From Streptomyces halstedii (GTDB lineage Bacteria; Actinomycetota; Actinomycetes; Streptomycetales; Streptomycetaceae): a DNA stretch of 64,000 nt. The notes beneath the pieces were generated by a model, which was not told where the DNA came from, did no database searches, and was given only the letters and a program-made list of their open reading frames with translations. This document shows, piece after piece, positions 42,296-51,009 of the stretch. The position numbers and the translations under genes were made by a program. How positions within the stretch are numbered: the first letter of the stretch is position 1; each line of letters starts with the position of its first letter. The stretch lies in contig JOAZ01000002.1 of the NCBI GenBank assembly GCA_000720535.1, positions 1 to 64,000 on the forward strand. The letters are read 5' to 3'.

Positions 42296-43045
42296 TCAGC
42301 CGGCCGGTGACCCGCCGCCGGGACCGCCGAACTCCCGCACCGCGTCCGCCACGACCGCCTCCAGGTGTGTGTGGTGGGCGCCGCGCCAGTACACCCGCCC
42401 ACAGGCCGTGCACCGGGCGAACACGTCGTACGTCGCCCGCGTGCCCCGCTCCAGGTGGGCGCGCACCGTCTCCTTGTCGGCCTCGGCGAGCCGCCCGTTG
42501 CACGCCGTGCAGCGGGTCCACGGGGCGAGTACGGGGGTGAAGCGGCCGAGCACGTCACGCACCTGCTCCTCGGGGCGGTCGCTGTAGACGTACGCGCCGG
42601 CCCAGATCTCGCGGCGCCGGAGCAGCCCCCGGTCCCGGGAGAGCAGGACGCGCCGCTCCCGCGCGGAGAGGGCCGCCAGCGCGGGGTCGCCGATGTCCTC
42701 GCTCTCGTACGCCGCGTCCACGCCCAGCAGGCGCAACCGGCGGGCGAGAGTGCCCAGATGGACGTCGAGCAGGAAGCGCAGGGGCGCGCCGGGAACCCGC
42801 TGCGGACGCTCCACCGCGTGTACCTCGACGTGTTCGCCGGGCCCCGGGATGTGGGAGACGGACACGGTCCGGCCGTCCACCAGCAGCGTCCCGGCCTCGG
42901 TGAGGGGGATGCCGAGGGACTCCACGACGTGCCCCAGGGTCGAGGAGCCGTCGGTGATGACGGCGGTGCTGCCCCGGCGGCGTCCATGGGCGACGAAGAG
43001 CCGCAGTTCCGGGGCCACTTCCACGTCGATCTCGGGTCCGTTCAC
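42296..43045 (-). CDS. Ub-Mut7-C protein (ubiquitin-like plus PIN-like RNase domain)
   Basis: The 249-residue protein has a ThiS/MoaD-like ubiquitin fold in residues 1-80 (ELRLFVAHGRRRG, HVVESLGIPLTE, LVDGRTVSVSHIPGPGEHVEV). The Mut7-C domain follows at about 90-240, with FLLDVHLGTLARRLRLLGVDA carrying the catalytic Asp and LLSRDRGLLRR the second acidic site. The zinc ribbon is RCTACNGRL (about 190-198) and RCTACGRVYWRG (about 217-228). Mut7-C is a PIN-related nuclease module thought to cut RNA. The substrate is unknown. The GTG at 43045 was chosen because the Ub fold starts straight after it. Confidence 0.88.
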   Translation of the reverse strand: MNGPEIDVEVAPELRLFVAHGRRRGSTAVITDGSSTLGHVVESLGIPLTEAGTLLVDGRTVSVSHIPGPGEHVEVHAVERPQRVPGAPLRFLLDVHLGTLARRLRLLGVDAAYESEDIGDPALAALSARERRVLLSRDRGLLRRREIWAGAYVYSDRPEEQVRDVLGRFTPVLAPWTRCTACNGRLAEADKETVRAHLERGTRATYDVFARCTACGRVYWRGAHHTHLEAVVADAVREFGGPGGGSPAG

Positions 43046-43489
43046 CCGGTCAGGATGCCATCGGGCGGGACGTGGCGGCGACGGAGTTCCGCCCACCCCG
43101 GCGCACCGTCTTCACAAAAGATTCACTTGGCCCCGGCGCGCCGGTTGGCGGAGGTGGGGCGGAACTGTTCTGGAGACTTTGTGTCGGGCGGACGTCTTTG
43201 TTGTGACAGTCGCGGAGACCGGGCGTGTCGGCTGCGAAAACGCTTGCCATCCCGGGTGTGCAAAGTGCGCTTGGAGTGGCATATCCCCCTATAGGGGCAG
43301 CACGGTTGCCGTGGGATGCGCGGTGATAGCATCCCCGCATCTGCGACCTTGATCCACTCGACTCAGGCGCTGATTCGAGGTCGGCCTGCTTCAGTCCAGC
43401 AGCGGTCGGGCGGTTCCGAGCGGCTGTGTCATGGATCCTCGCGAGGTGCTCCGTCGATCTCCGCATGCCACGCGCCGGGAAAGGTTTCC
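43046..43489. other. 444-bp region upstream of the conservon
   Basis: No gene is supported here. The part at 43110-43300 is less G+C-rich than the flanks. It contains a perfect 12-bp palindrome, CCCCTATAGGGG (43286-43297), and a short hairpin-forming GGATGC/GCATCC pair (43314-43335). This is the likely location of the conservon promoter and of the divergent Mut7-C promoter. Confidence 0.5.
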
Positions 43490-44677
43490 ATGAATCGAGA
43501 CGCGCTCATATGGTGCCTGGTTGCGTCGACGGCGATAGCCGTCGCCGCGGTCGTGGTGCTCTTCGTCCGCAGTAGAGCCCTAGGGGTGAAGAAGCGGCAG
43601 TCCGAGGCCGCGCTGACGCAGCAGATCTACACGACGGAGGGCCAACTGGCCGTTTCCCGTGCCGAGCTGCGTAAGCACAAGGACGAGTACGACAGCACCA
43701 TCCGCGAGGCCGAGCAGGCGGCGGAGGAGAGCACCAAGGCGGTCCTCAAGGGGGCCGCCCGGTTCCTTCAGAGCCTCGCGGCGGAGCAGACCACGCTCCT
43801 GGACGACATCCAGCGCACCTACGGCGGCCACCCCGTGCTCGCCGACCTGCTGGACGTGAACCACGCCAACGCCCAGATGGCCCGTAAGGCCCAGGGCATC
43901 GCGGTCATGTGCGGAGCCCCGCTCGGCCGCCGCAACAAGCCCGCCAGCGTCTACGACGTGGTGCGCAGCGCCCAGGGCCAGATCCGCAACTTCCACCGGG
44001 TCGAGATCATGCAGCAGGGCGGCCTCGCGCTGAAGGCCTCCGCGGTCGCGCCCGTCGCCCTCGCCGTCGCCGAACTGCTGGACAACGCTGCCAGCTTCTC
44101 GCAGCACGACGCACCCATTGAAGTAACGTTCCAGCGGGTCCAGAGCAACCTGTGCATCGTCATCGACGACGCCGGCGTCAGCATGAGCGACGAGGACCGG
44201 CAGCGGGCGACCGCGTTGCTCTCCGGCGACATCACGCCGCAGCTCTCGCAGCTGGGGAACCAGCCGAAGTTCGGGTTCCCCGTCGTGGGTCTGATCGCCC
44301 GTCAGTACGGATTCAAGGTGGATGTCACCGGAGTCTCCCGGTACGGGGGTGTCCGGGCCGTCGTCCTGCTGCCCGAGGAGCTGTGGACCATGGAGGAGAC
44401 CCCGCCGCCGGCCGAGGAGGCACCCGTCAGCAGTATCCGGCGCGTCGAAGGGCGGCCGCAGAACGGCACGCGCACGATGCACGGTCTGCCGAAGCGGGGA
44501 GCACGCCAGTCGCCCATCGCGAGCGTCCCGGACGCCGAGGCCCCGGCCCCCCGGCCCACGTCGCGGCTGCCCGAGGGCGGCCGCGCGTCGGGACGCAGCC
44601 TGGGCGCCTTCCAGCGCGGCACCCTCTCCGGCCGCAACCTCGACATATCGTCACTCGAAGGGTCCGAAGACGCATGA
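43490..44677 (+). CDS. cvnA: Conservon sensor CvnA (GHKL ATPase-like membrane protein)
   Basis: The 395-residue protein is the first subunit of a conservon. It has one N-terminal membrane span (7-27, CLVASTAIAVAAVVVLFV) and a coiled-coil-like charged segment (about 30-90). A histidine-kinase-type ATP-binding domain follows at about 185-310, with ELLDNAASFS as the N box, DDAGVSM as G1 and FGFPVVGLIARQYG as G2. The tail is disordered. No phospho-accepting His box typical of full kinases is evident. In S. coelicolor CvnA-D assemble at the membrane like a eukaryotic G-protein complex. GGAAAGG precedes the ATG. The stop overlaps the next start (ATGA). Confidence 0.92.
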   Translation: MNRDALIWCLVASTAIAVAAVVVLFVRSRALGVKKRQSEAALTQQIYTTEGQLAVSRAELRKHKDEYDSTIREAEQAAEESTKAVLKGAARFLQSLAAEQTTLLDDIQRTYGGHPVLADLLDVNHANAQMARKAQGIAVMCGAPLGRRNKPASVYDVVRSAQGQIRNFHRVEIMQQGGLALKASAVAPVALAVAELLDNAASFSQHDAPIEVTFQRVQSNLCIVIDDAGVSMSDEDRQRATALLSGDITPQLSQLGNQPKFGFPVVGLIARQYGFKVDVTGVSRYGGVRAVVLLPEELWTMEETPPPAEEAPVSSIRRVEGRPQNGTRTMHGLPKRGARQSPIASVPDAEAPAPRPTSRLPEGGRASGRSLGAFQRGTLSGRNLDISSLEGSEDA

Positions 44678-45522
44678 CTGCCGACCTGTCGTGGATGCTT
44701 GAGGACATCGTGAGCAACGTGCCGCGGGCACGGCACGCGGTCCTGCTGTCCGCGGACGGCCTCCCCCGCGGAGCGACGGAGGGCCTGGCCGAGAAGGACG
44801 TACGCACCATCTCCGCGGCCATGGCCGGGATGCAGTCGCTCAGCCGGGCCACGGCGCACTTCGCCGGGACGGCGGGGGACCGGCAGTGGAGCCAGACGAT
44901 CATCGAGTTCTCCCACGGGTGGATCTTCCTGATCGGAGCGGGCCAGGGCGCCTATCTGGCCGCCGCCGCCGAGCCCGACGTCGACATGCAGCAGATCTCC
45001 TTCCGTATGCACCGGCTGGTGGCCCGGCTGGGCAACAACCTCACCTCGCCGCCGAGAGTGAGCGCGCACGAGGAGGCCGAGGCCGGCGGGGCCGCGTCGG
45101 CCCGGCGCGAGGGCACGAGCCCGTCGGGGTTCGTGCTCGCCGACCTGGACCAGGTGATCACCGACGTCCGGGGAGCGCGTCACGCCGTGCTGCTGGGATC
45201 CGACGGGCTGCCCCGCGGGGCGACCTCGGGGATGAGCCGGGACATGGCGGACACCATCTCCGCCGCGATGACGGGCATCCACGCCTACAGCCGTGTCACC
45301 TCGCAGTTCGCGGGCTCCCCGGAGGACGCCGCGTGGCGGCAGACGGTCATCGAGTTCCAGCACGGCTGGACCTTCCTGATCGCGGCCGGTGACGGGGCCT
45401 TCCTGGCCGCGGCGGCCGAGCACGACTGCGACATCGAGGAGTTCGCCACCCGTCTGCACGAGGTGGTGCCCAAGCTGAGGGCGCCTGAGGCGCCATGGAG
45501 CAAGGCGGTGGGCCATGCGTGA
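44674..45522 (+). CDS. cvnB: Double roadblock/LC7 protein (fused CvnB-CvnB)
   Basis: The 282-residue protein holds two complete roadblock/LC7 domains in tandem, at about 1-125 and 150-275. Each repeats R-H-A-V-L-L-x-x-D-G-L-P-R-G-A-T, ISAAM, FAG, W-x-Q-T-x-I-E-F and HGW-x-FLI-x-AG. A linker of about 25 residues rich in Ala and Glu (SAHEEAEAGGAASARREG) joins them. Classical CvnB proteins have one such domain and about 140 residues, so this is a duplicated and fused form. Roadblock proteins regulate small GTPases, here CvnD. It overlaps both neighbours (ATGA at the start, eight bases at the end). Confidence 0.92.
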   Translation: MTADLSWMLEDIVSNVPRARHAVLLSADGLPRGATEGLAEKDVRTISAAMAGMQSLSRATAHFAGTAGDRQWSQTIIEFSHGWIFLIGAGQGAYLAAAAEPDVDMQQISFRMHRLVARLGNNLTSPPRVSAHEEAEAGGAASARREGTSPSGFVLADLDQVITDVRGARHAVLLGSDGLPRGATSGMSRDMADTISAAMTGIHAYSRVTSQFAGSPEDAAWRQTVIEFQHGWTFLIAAGDGAFLAAAAEHDCDIEEFATRLHEVVPKLRAPEAPWSKAVGHA

Positions 45523-45904
45523 CGAGCACGAGCCGGACCACGAGCTGGAGCTCACCTCCCCGTTAGTCCCTCTCTTCGTGATCACGAACGGGCACGCGCT
45601 GCCCCCGGAGCACGAGTACGGGCACACCACCCTCGTCACCGCCCAGGAGGGCGCTTCCGCCGCGGCGCGGACGCTGTCCCCGGAGGCGCGCGAGGTCATG
45701 GACCTGGTCGCCGACGGCTTCCTGTCCGTGGCCGAGGTGGCGGGCCACACGCACCTGCCGCTCGGCATCGTGCGCATTCTCCTGGCGCAGATGGAGGCGA
45801 GCGGGCTCATCATCGTGAGGAAGCCCGTGCCGCGCGCCGAACGAGCAGACCGAGAACTGCTCAGCGCCGTGCTCGACGGCCTGAAAACCAGATTCGGAGC
45901 GTGA
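45515..45904 (+). CDS. cvnC: Conservon protein CvnC (DUF742)
   Basis: The 129-residue protein is of the DUF742 family, the third conservon subunit. The N-terminus reads PLVPLFVITNGHALPPEHEYGHTTLV (about 16-41 in two parts). LSPEAREVMDLVADGFLSVAEVAG (about 54-77) and HLPLGIVRILLAQMEASGLI form a winged-helix-like domain. It is a cytoplasmic adaptor in the proposed complex. The start lies eight bases inside the preceding gene, and the CvnD start is three bases after its stop. Confidence 0.93.
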   Translation: MRDEHEPDHELELTSPLVPLFVITNGHALPPEHEYGHTTLVTAQEGASAAARTLSPEAREVMDLVADGFLSVAEVAGHTHLPLGIVRILLAQMEASGLIIVRKPVPRAERADRELLSAVLDGLKTRFGA

Positions 45905-45907
45905 CCC

Positions 45908-46468
45908 GTGTACCTGGATCCAGACGTCTCGCACGCGGTGAAGATCCTCATCGTGGGGCACTTCGGCGTCGGTAAGACCACCTGTATCGGCTCCATCTCC
46001 GAGATCGAGCCGTTGCAGACCGAGGAGGAGATCACTGAGGCCAGCGAGGGCTTCGACGACCTGTCGGGCACGCCGAACAAGACGACCACCACCGTGGCCA
46101 TGGACTTCGGCCGGCTGACCCTCAGTGACCAACTGGTCCTCTATCTCTTCGGAACGCCCGGACAGGAGCGCTTCAAGGAGATGTGGGAGGAGCTGTCGCG
46201 GGGAGCGCTGGGCGCGCTGGTGCTCGTCGCCCCCGAACGGCTGAACGAGAGCTTCCCCGTCCTGGACCTCGTCGAGCGCTTCGGCCTGACGTACGCCATC
46301 GGCGTCAACCACTTCGACGGCACCACCGACTACCCGCTCGACGAGGTGCGTGAGGCGCTGAACCTCTCCGAGGAGACCCCCGTGGTGCCGTGCGACGTAC
46401 GCGATGAGCAATCCTCCGCACAGGCGCTCATCACGCTCGTGACGCACCTGATGTCCCAACTCGGCTAG
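45908..46468 (+). CDS. cvnD: Conservon GTPase CvnD
   Basis: The 186-residue protein is a Ras-like small GTP-binding protein. The P-loop is GHFGVGKTT (about 17-25). A TTTTVAMDFG strand (about 58-67) carries the G2 Thr, and LFGTPGQERF (about 80-89) is G3 with Pro in place of the usual Ala/Ser next to Gly-Gln. G4 is NHFD (about 134-137) rather than NKxD, as in other CvnD/MglA-like proteins. It acts with CvnA and the roadblock subunit at the membrane. The GTG at 45908 is close behind cvnC. Confidence 0.93.
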   Translation: MYLDPDVSHAVKILIVGHFGVGKTTCIGSISEIEPLQTEEEITEASEGFDDLSGTPNKTTTTVAMDFGRLTLSDQLVLYLFGTPGQERFKEMWEELSRGALGALVLVAPERLNESFPVLDLVERFGLTYAIGVNHFDGTTDYPLDEVREALNLSEETPVVPCDVRDEQSSAQALITLVTHLMSQLG

Positions 46469-46478
46469 GAGCCACGGC

Positions 46479-47849
46479 ATGCAACAGCCCTTCGACACCC
46501 AGGGGATACCGTCCGGTTGCCCCGCCCACGGGAACGTCCAGCTGTACGGCCCCGAATTCGGCGCCGACCCCGAGGGCCACTACGCGCACCTGCGCGCGGC
46601 CGGCCCGAGCGCGCCCGTCGACATCGCGCCGGACGTCGAGGTCGAACTCGTCACCAGCTACGACGCCGCCCTGCACATCCTCCAGAACCCCGCCTCCTTC
46701 GTCCGTGACTCCCGTCGCTGGCGCGCGCTGAACGAGGGGCGGGTCCCGGAGGACAGCCCCGCCCTGCCGATGATGGGCTACCGGCCGAACGCGCTGTTCA
46801 GTGACGGCGCGTCACATGCCCGGCTGCGCCAGGCGGTCACGGACTCCCTGGCCACCGTCAACGAACTCCAGCTCGTCCGGCAGACCCAGCAGTCCGCCGA
46901 CTACCTGATCAGCCGCTTCAGCTCCGAACCGCGGGGCCAGGCCGAGCTGATGGCCGACTACGCCCAGCCGCTCCCGCTCCTGGTCTTCAGCGACCTGTTC
47001 GGCTGCCCGCCCGCGGTCGGTGACCGGGTGATCGTCGGGATCAGCGGGATCTTCGACGGGACCCCCGGCGCGGACGAGACGCTGGGCGCGGCACTCGCCG
47101 AGCTGATCGCCCTCAAACGGCGGCGCCCCGGCGCCGACCTGACGACGCGTCTGATGGAGCACCCCGCGCAGCTGAGCGACGAGGAGGTGCTGCACCAGCT
47201 CGTCACCCTGCTCTCCGGCGGCACGGCGCCCCTGTCCGCCACCATCGGCACCAGCAGCGCGCTGTACCTCGGCGAGGACTGGCAGACCGGCCTTCCGGTG
47301 GAGGACGCGGTCTCGCAGACGCTGTGGAACTACGCGCCGATCGCCAACTACGCGGGTCACTACCCGACCCACGACGTCGATCTGGCCGGCCGGACGATCC
47401 GGGCCAACGACCCGATCCTGATCTCCTTCGCAGCTGCCAACACCGACCCCAGGCTCACCGAGCACCGTGAACAGCTCAGCGGGAAGGCCCACTTGGCCTT
47501 CGGCGCGGGCCCCCACGCGTGCCCGGCCAAGGACCCGGCGTTCATGATCGCGGCCACCGCCGTCGAGTCGCTGCTCAACCGGCTGCCCGACATCGAGATG
47601 CGCGTCCCCTTCAAGTCCCTGACCTGGGCGCCGTCGCCGTGGAGCCGCTCGCTGGTGACGCTTCCGGTCCGGTTCTCCCCGCGTACGGTGCCGTCGGCCG
47701 GTGTCGAGGCGGCCCGCCACCAGACCGCGGCCCGCGCACCCCAGACTTCCGCGCCCGGCGCCCCGCGTCCGGCCGCCCAGCCTGCGGCGGCGCAGCTGAA
47801 CAAGTCGGGTCTGTTCAGCCGCTTCCTGGCATGGACGAGGGGCGAGTGA
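46479..47849 (+). CDS. CYP157-like cytochrome P450 without ExxR motif
   Basis: The 456-residue protein keeps the heme-thiolate loop FGAGPHACPAKDPA (about 341-354, Cys about 348). It lacks other P450 hallmarks. The K-helix ExxR is replaced by Q-T-L-W in AVSQTLWNY (about 276-284), and the I-helix acid-Thr pair is replaced by SGGTAPLS (about 245-252). These are the features of the CYP157 family, which is known for losing ExxR and for lying in conservons next to CYP154 genes. A C-terminal Ala/Pro/Gln tail of about 45 residues ends with the basic FSRFLAWTRGE. It follows cvnD by ten bases with GGAG before the ATG. Catalytic ability is uncertain. Confidence 0.9.
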   Translation: MQQPFDTQGIPSGCPAHGNVQLYGPEFGADPEGHYAHLRAAGPSAPVDIAPDVEVELVTSYDAALHILQNPASFVRDSRRWRALNEGRVPEDSPALPMMGYRPNALFSDGASHARLRQAVTDSLATVNELQLVRQTQQSADYLISRFSSEPRGQAELMADYAQPLPLLVFSDLFGCPPAVGDRVIVGISGIFDGTPGADETLGAALAELIALKRRRPGADLTTRLMEHPAQLSDEEVLHQLVTLLSGGTAPLSATIGTSSALYLGEDWQTGLPVEDAVSQTLWNYAPIANYAGHYPTHDVDLAGRTIRANDPILISFAAANTDPRLTEHREQLSGKAHLAFGAGPHACPAKDPAFMIAATAVESLLNRLPDIEMRVPFKSLTWAPSPWSRSLVTLPVRFSPRTVPSAGVEAARHQTAARAPQTSAPGAPRPAAQPAAAQLNKSGLFSRFLAWTRGE

Positions 47850-47942
47850 CGTAAGTAACTAGGATTGAACTCTGTGTTATTGGATGCTTAATGTGCCCCA
47901 CGGGTATGCATGGCGGCTGATGCTCAGGAAGGAGCCGCCACC

Positions 47943-49190
47943 GTGGGGGTTACCACCGTTCCGTCGTCCGACCGCCGGGCTGCCGTATCTCTCTTTTCCC
48001 GACTGCGAACGGCACAGGGGCAAGCAGACCCCTTCCCGGTCTACGAGCAACTCCGGGCGAGGGGTGAGGTCAGCCGCGCTCCCTGGGGCGGACTGCTCGT
48101 CACGAGTTTCGATCTCTGCGACCGAATAGTGCGCGGCCGGGAATGGCTGGAACCGGACAAACGCTGGCGCGAGCAACAGGGCCCGGGCACGCGCTGGAAC
48201 GCGCCGTCGTCCCGGGAGATGAGCAGCACCCTGCCCGCCCTCAACCCGCCGGACCACACCCGGGTGCGCCGCGCGGCCGGTGCCTTCGACCGTGGCACCA
48301 TCGAACGCCTCGGCCGGACGGTGAGCCGGGTGACCGACCGTCTCCTCGACTCGCTCACCGAGCGACTGCACTCCGGCGAGGCCGACTTCGCGGCCCTGGT
48401 GAGCGAGGAACTGCCGATCGCCGCCATCGGTGACTGGCTCGGCCTGCCGGCCGCCGACTTCCCGCGCCTGAGAGAACTGACGCACGATCAGGTCTTCACC
48501 CAGGAGCTGCTGCCCTCCGCCAGCCAGCTGGCCCTCTCCGACGCGGCCACCGCCGAACTGCGCGTCTACTTCATGAACCTCGTACGCGAGCGGCGCGCGT
48601 CCCCGGGCGACGACCCGGTCTCCCGGTGGATCACGACCTGGGACGCCATGGAGCCGGACCGCGACAAGGCCGACGAAGGGGTCTACTTCCTGGCCCTGTT
48701 CGTCCTGCTGGCCGCCCTGGAGACCACCTCCACCATGCTGACGACCACGGCCCTGATGCTCGTGGAACGCCCAGAGTGGTGGGAGCGACTGGCCGCCCGG
48801 CCCGAACTCGTCCCCGGATTCGTCGAGGAGACGCTGCGCTACGACGCGCCCACCCACGTGATCAGCCGGGTGGCCTCCGACGACCGCGTCCTCGGGGACG
48901 TGGAGGTACGCAAGGACGAGATGGTCCACCTCATGGTCGGGGCGGCCCACCGCGACCCCGCCCGGCACGCCGACCCCGACCGCTTCGACCCGCTGCGCAC
49001 CCCGGGCCACCTGGCCTTCAGCGGAGGCATCCACTACTGCCTCGGCGCCCCGCTGGCCCGGATGGAAGCCCATGTCATGCTCCGCGGCCTCGTCGCCCGC
49101 CTGCCCAGGCTCACCCTCGTACGCCGCCCCTCGTGGGCGCCCCGGGTGGCGTTCCGCCGCATACAGAACTTGGACGTCGCACTCGCATGA
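47943..49190 (+). CDS. CYP154-like cytochrome P450
   Basis: The 415-residue P450 has all canonical motifs: the I-helix AALETTSTML (about 257-266), K-helix ExxR in FVEETLRYDAP (about 290-300), and the heme loop FSGGIHYCLGAPLARMEA (about 358-375). It is soluble, as bacterial class I P450s are, and needs a ferredoxin partner that is not encoded here. Pairing with an upstream CYP157-like gene is typical for CYP154 genes of conservons. The GTG at 47943 stands eight bases behind AAGGAG. An ATG at 47910 has no such site. The 93-bp gap before it contains TTGAAC and a poor -10, so a separate promoter is possible. The stop overlaps the crotonase start. Confidence 0.9.
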   Translation: MGVTTVPSSDRRAAVSLFSRLRTAQGQADPFPVYEQLRARGEVSRAPWGGLLVTSFDLCDRIVRGREWLEPDKRWREQQGPGTRWNAPSSREMSSTLPALNPPDHTRVRRAAGAFDRGTIERLGRTVSRVTDRLLDSLTERLHSGEADFAALVSEELPIAAIGDWLGLPAADFPRLRELTHDQVFTQELLPSASQLALSDAATAELRVYFMNLVRERRASPGDDPVSRWITTWDAMEPDRDKADEGVYFLALFVLLAALETTSTMLTTTALMLVERPEWWERLAARPELVPGFVEETLRYDAPTHVISRVASDDRVLGDVEVRKDEMVHLMVGAAHRDPARHADPDRFDPLRTPGHLAFSGGIHYCLGAPLARMEAHVMLRGLVARLPRLTLVRRPSWAPRVAFRRIQNLDVALA

Positions 49191-49981
49191 ACGACATGAC
49201 CCTGACCTTCACCGCCCCGCCGCGTAAGGCGATACGCGTCGAGGAGGACGGCCCCGTCCTCCACGTCCGGCTCAATCCCGCCGGCGGGGCGGACGTCCTG
49301 GACGTCGCGGCCCTGGACGCCCTCACCGCACTGATCGACGGACTCCACGAACGACCCGGCATCCGCGTCCTGCTCCTGTCGTCCATGGGCGAGGACTTCT
49401 GCCTGGGCGCCGACCGCGACGAGTACCAGGAGGCGCTGGCCGCCGATCCGAGCGGCGGGGCCCTGCGCCGTATCGGGGACAAGGCGCAACGGCTGTGCCA
49501 GGCGCTGGAGAACACCCACGCCGTCACCATCGCCCGGCTCCACGGCAGGGTCGTGGGGGCGGGACTGGCGCTCGCCGCCTACTGCGACCTCCGCGCGGGC
49601 GCGGACACCTGCCGGTTCCGGATGCCGGAGGTCGGCCTCGGCCTCCCGCCCGCCTGGGGAGGGGCCATGGGACGCCTGGTCTCCGAGGCGGGGGTCGCGA
49701 GGATCCGCGAACTCATGCTCACCTGCGAACCGTTCGACGCGGCCACGGCCCACCGGCTCGGCCTGCTCCACAAGGTCGCCCCGCTCGACCAGCTGGACCG
49801 GACGGTGGCCGCCTGGACGCGCCCGCTCGTCCGGCGCTCGCCCGAGGCCCTCGTCCTGACCAAACGCATGCTCACCGGCTTCGCACGGGCCGACCGCACG
49901 GCGGACGTGGCGCTGCTCGACTCCCACCTCCTGACGGCCCAGCTCCACCAGGCCCAGAGCTCCGGTCCGGCGGCCTCGTAG
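49187..49981 (+). CDS. Enoyl-CoA hydratase/isomerase family protein
   Basis: The 264-residue crotonase-fold protein has the first oxyanion strand SSMGEDFCLGAD (about 64-75) and the second, IARLHGRVVGAGLALAAYCD (about 110-129), where the usual triple Gly is GAG. The acid/base Glu lies in RMPEVGLGLPPAWGGAMGRL (about 144-163). The C-terminus is helical. It could hydrate or isomerise an acyl-CoA, but the altered second oxyanion site leaves the reaction open. It begins within the stop of the CYP154-like gene (ATGA), so it belongs to the extended conservon operon and may process the same substrate. Confidence 0.85.
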   Translation: MNDMTLTFTAPPRKAIRVEEDGPVLHVRLNPAGGADVLDVAALDALTALIDGLHERPGIRVLLLSSMGEDFCLGADRDEYQEALAADPSGGALRRIGDKAQRLCQALENTHAVTIARLHGRVVGAGLALAAYCDLRAGADTCRFRMPEVGLGLPPAWGGAMGRLVSEAGVARIRELMLTCEPFDAATAHRLGLLHKVAPLDQLDRTVAAWTRPLVRRSPEALVLTKRMLTGFARADRTADVALLDSHLLTAQLHQAQSSGPAAS

Positions 49982-50127
49982 GAGACGCGTGCCCGCGGGA
50001 CGCGCCGTCGCGCGTCAGCGACGAGACGCCGTCACCGAGGGGCGGCCCGGTCCGGTCACGGAAGACGGTGGCCGGACCGGCGTGGCCTCACCGGAATGCC
50101 GCGCCGCCCCGCCCACGGGCGCCCCGC

Positions 50128-50565
50128 TCAGGGCCACACCAGGCAGTACGCCTGGTGCCCCGCGTCGTGCAGCCGGTAGCTGAAGTCCTGCCACTCGTGC
50201 AGCAGCTGGTAGACGTTGAACGCGTCGCGCGGGCCGCCCCGGTCGGGGACCGTGGACCAGATGAACGCCGCCGCGCCGACCGACTCCTCGCCGACGTCCC
50301 GCAGCGGATCGACCACCGTCATCGGCAACTTGACCACCGCGTAGTCGGGATGCAGCACGACCAGCTCCAGCGGCGGGACCCTGTGCAGGGGTATGCCCTG
50401 TATGCCGGTGAGGACCATGGCCGCCACCGTCTCGGGCTTGATCTTGCTGAACATGCCTCCCATGCCCAGCTCGTCGCCGCCCAGCTCCTCGGGGCGCATG
50501 GAGATGGGCACCCGCGCCGCGGTGGCCCCGTCCGGGGCACCGAAGTACTTGTAGGTCACCCCCAT
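50128..50565 (-). CDS. Conserved hypothetical protein
   Basis: The 145-residue soluble protein has no signal peptide and no recognised domain. YKYFGAPDGATAARVPISM at the start and AFNVYQLLHEWQDFSYRLHD near the end look like well-structured segments with many aromatic residues. The ATG at 50565 stands ten bases behind AGGAG. A longer frame to 50712 is Arg-rich and less protein-like. It converges on the conservon operon and may not be part of it. I cannot assign a function. Confidence 0.6.
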   Translation of the reverse strand: MGVTYKYFGAPDGATAARVPISMRPEELGGDELGMGGMFSKIKPETVAAMVLTGIQGIPLHRVPPLELVVLHPDYAVVKLPMTVVDPLRDVGEESVGAAAFIWSTVPDRGGPRDAFNVYQLLHEWQDFSYRLHDAGHQAYCLVWP

Positions 50566-51009
50566 CCGTCCACTGCTCCTGATCCCCGGAACGTCGGCCT
50601 CGGACGCACGGGCGTCCCTGGCGCGCTCCGCATCGCGCCGGTGCCGCCCTCGCCGGGCAGGCTCGGGCCCCAGGTCGTCGGTCCCTTCGCCCACTCCGCC
50701 ACCGCGATGCATATCTCATCCACCCGACTACTTCTTACGGAGACACAGCCCCGCCGCGCAACCCGATCATCGTGTCAGTGACCTCCCCCACGGGCGTGCG
50801 GTGAAACACCTGTCCGCAAGACCGCCGGTGCCTCTGACAACATGGCATGTGTGAGCTTTCCCTATGACGCCCCAGTTTCGCAGACGCGAGGAGACTGACG
50901 CCCTTTCGTTGTACGAGCCTCATACGGGGAGAGTGCGCTCCCTGCTCACCCGGTGGCCGGAAACACCGGCCGGACCCCCCGAACCCCCGAATCGCAGATC
51001 AGGACAAAA
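50566..51009. other. 444-bp region upstream of hemL
   Basis: No gene is supported here. Two short opposing frames at 50735-50923 and 50864-51070 lack ribosome binding sites and normal codon use. Just before hemL, GGCCGG-AAACA-CCGGCC (50955-50971) can form a leader hairpin, and AGGACA supplies the hemL ribosome binding site. Confidence 0.45.

Noticed and set aside
41640-42300. CRISPR array in the repetitive YnfA/Mut7-C region
   Set aside because: The 14- and 22-bp units are contiguous without spacers and there are no cas genes.
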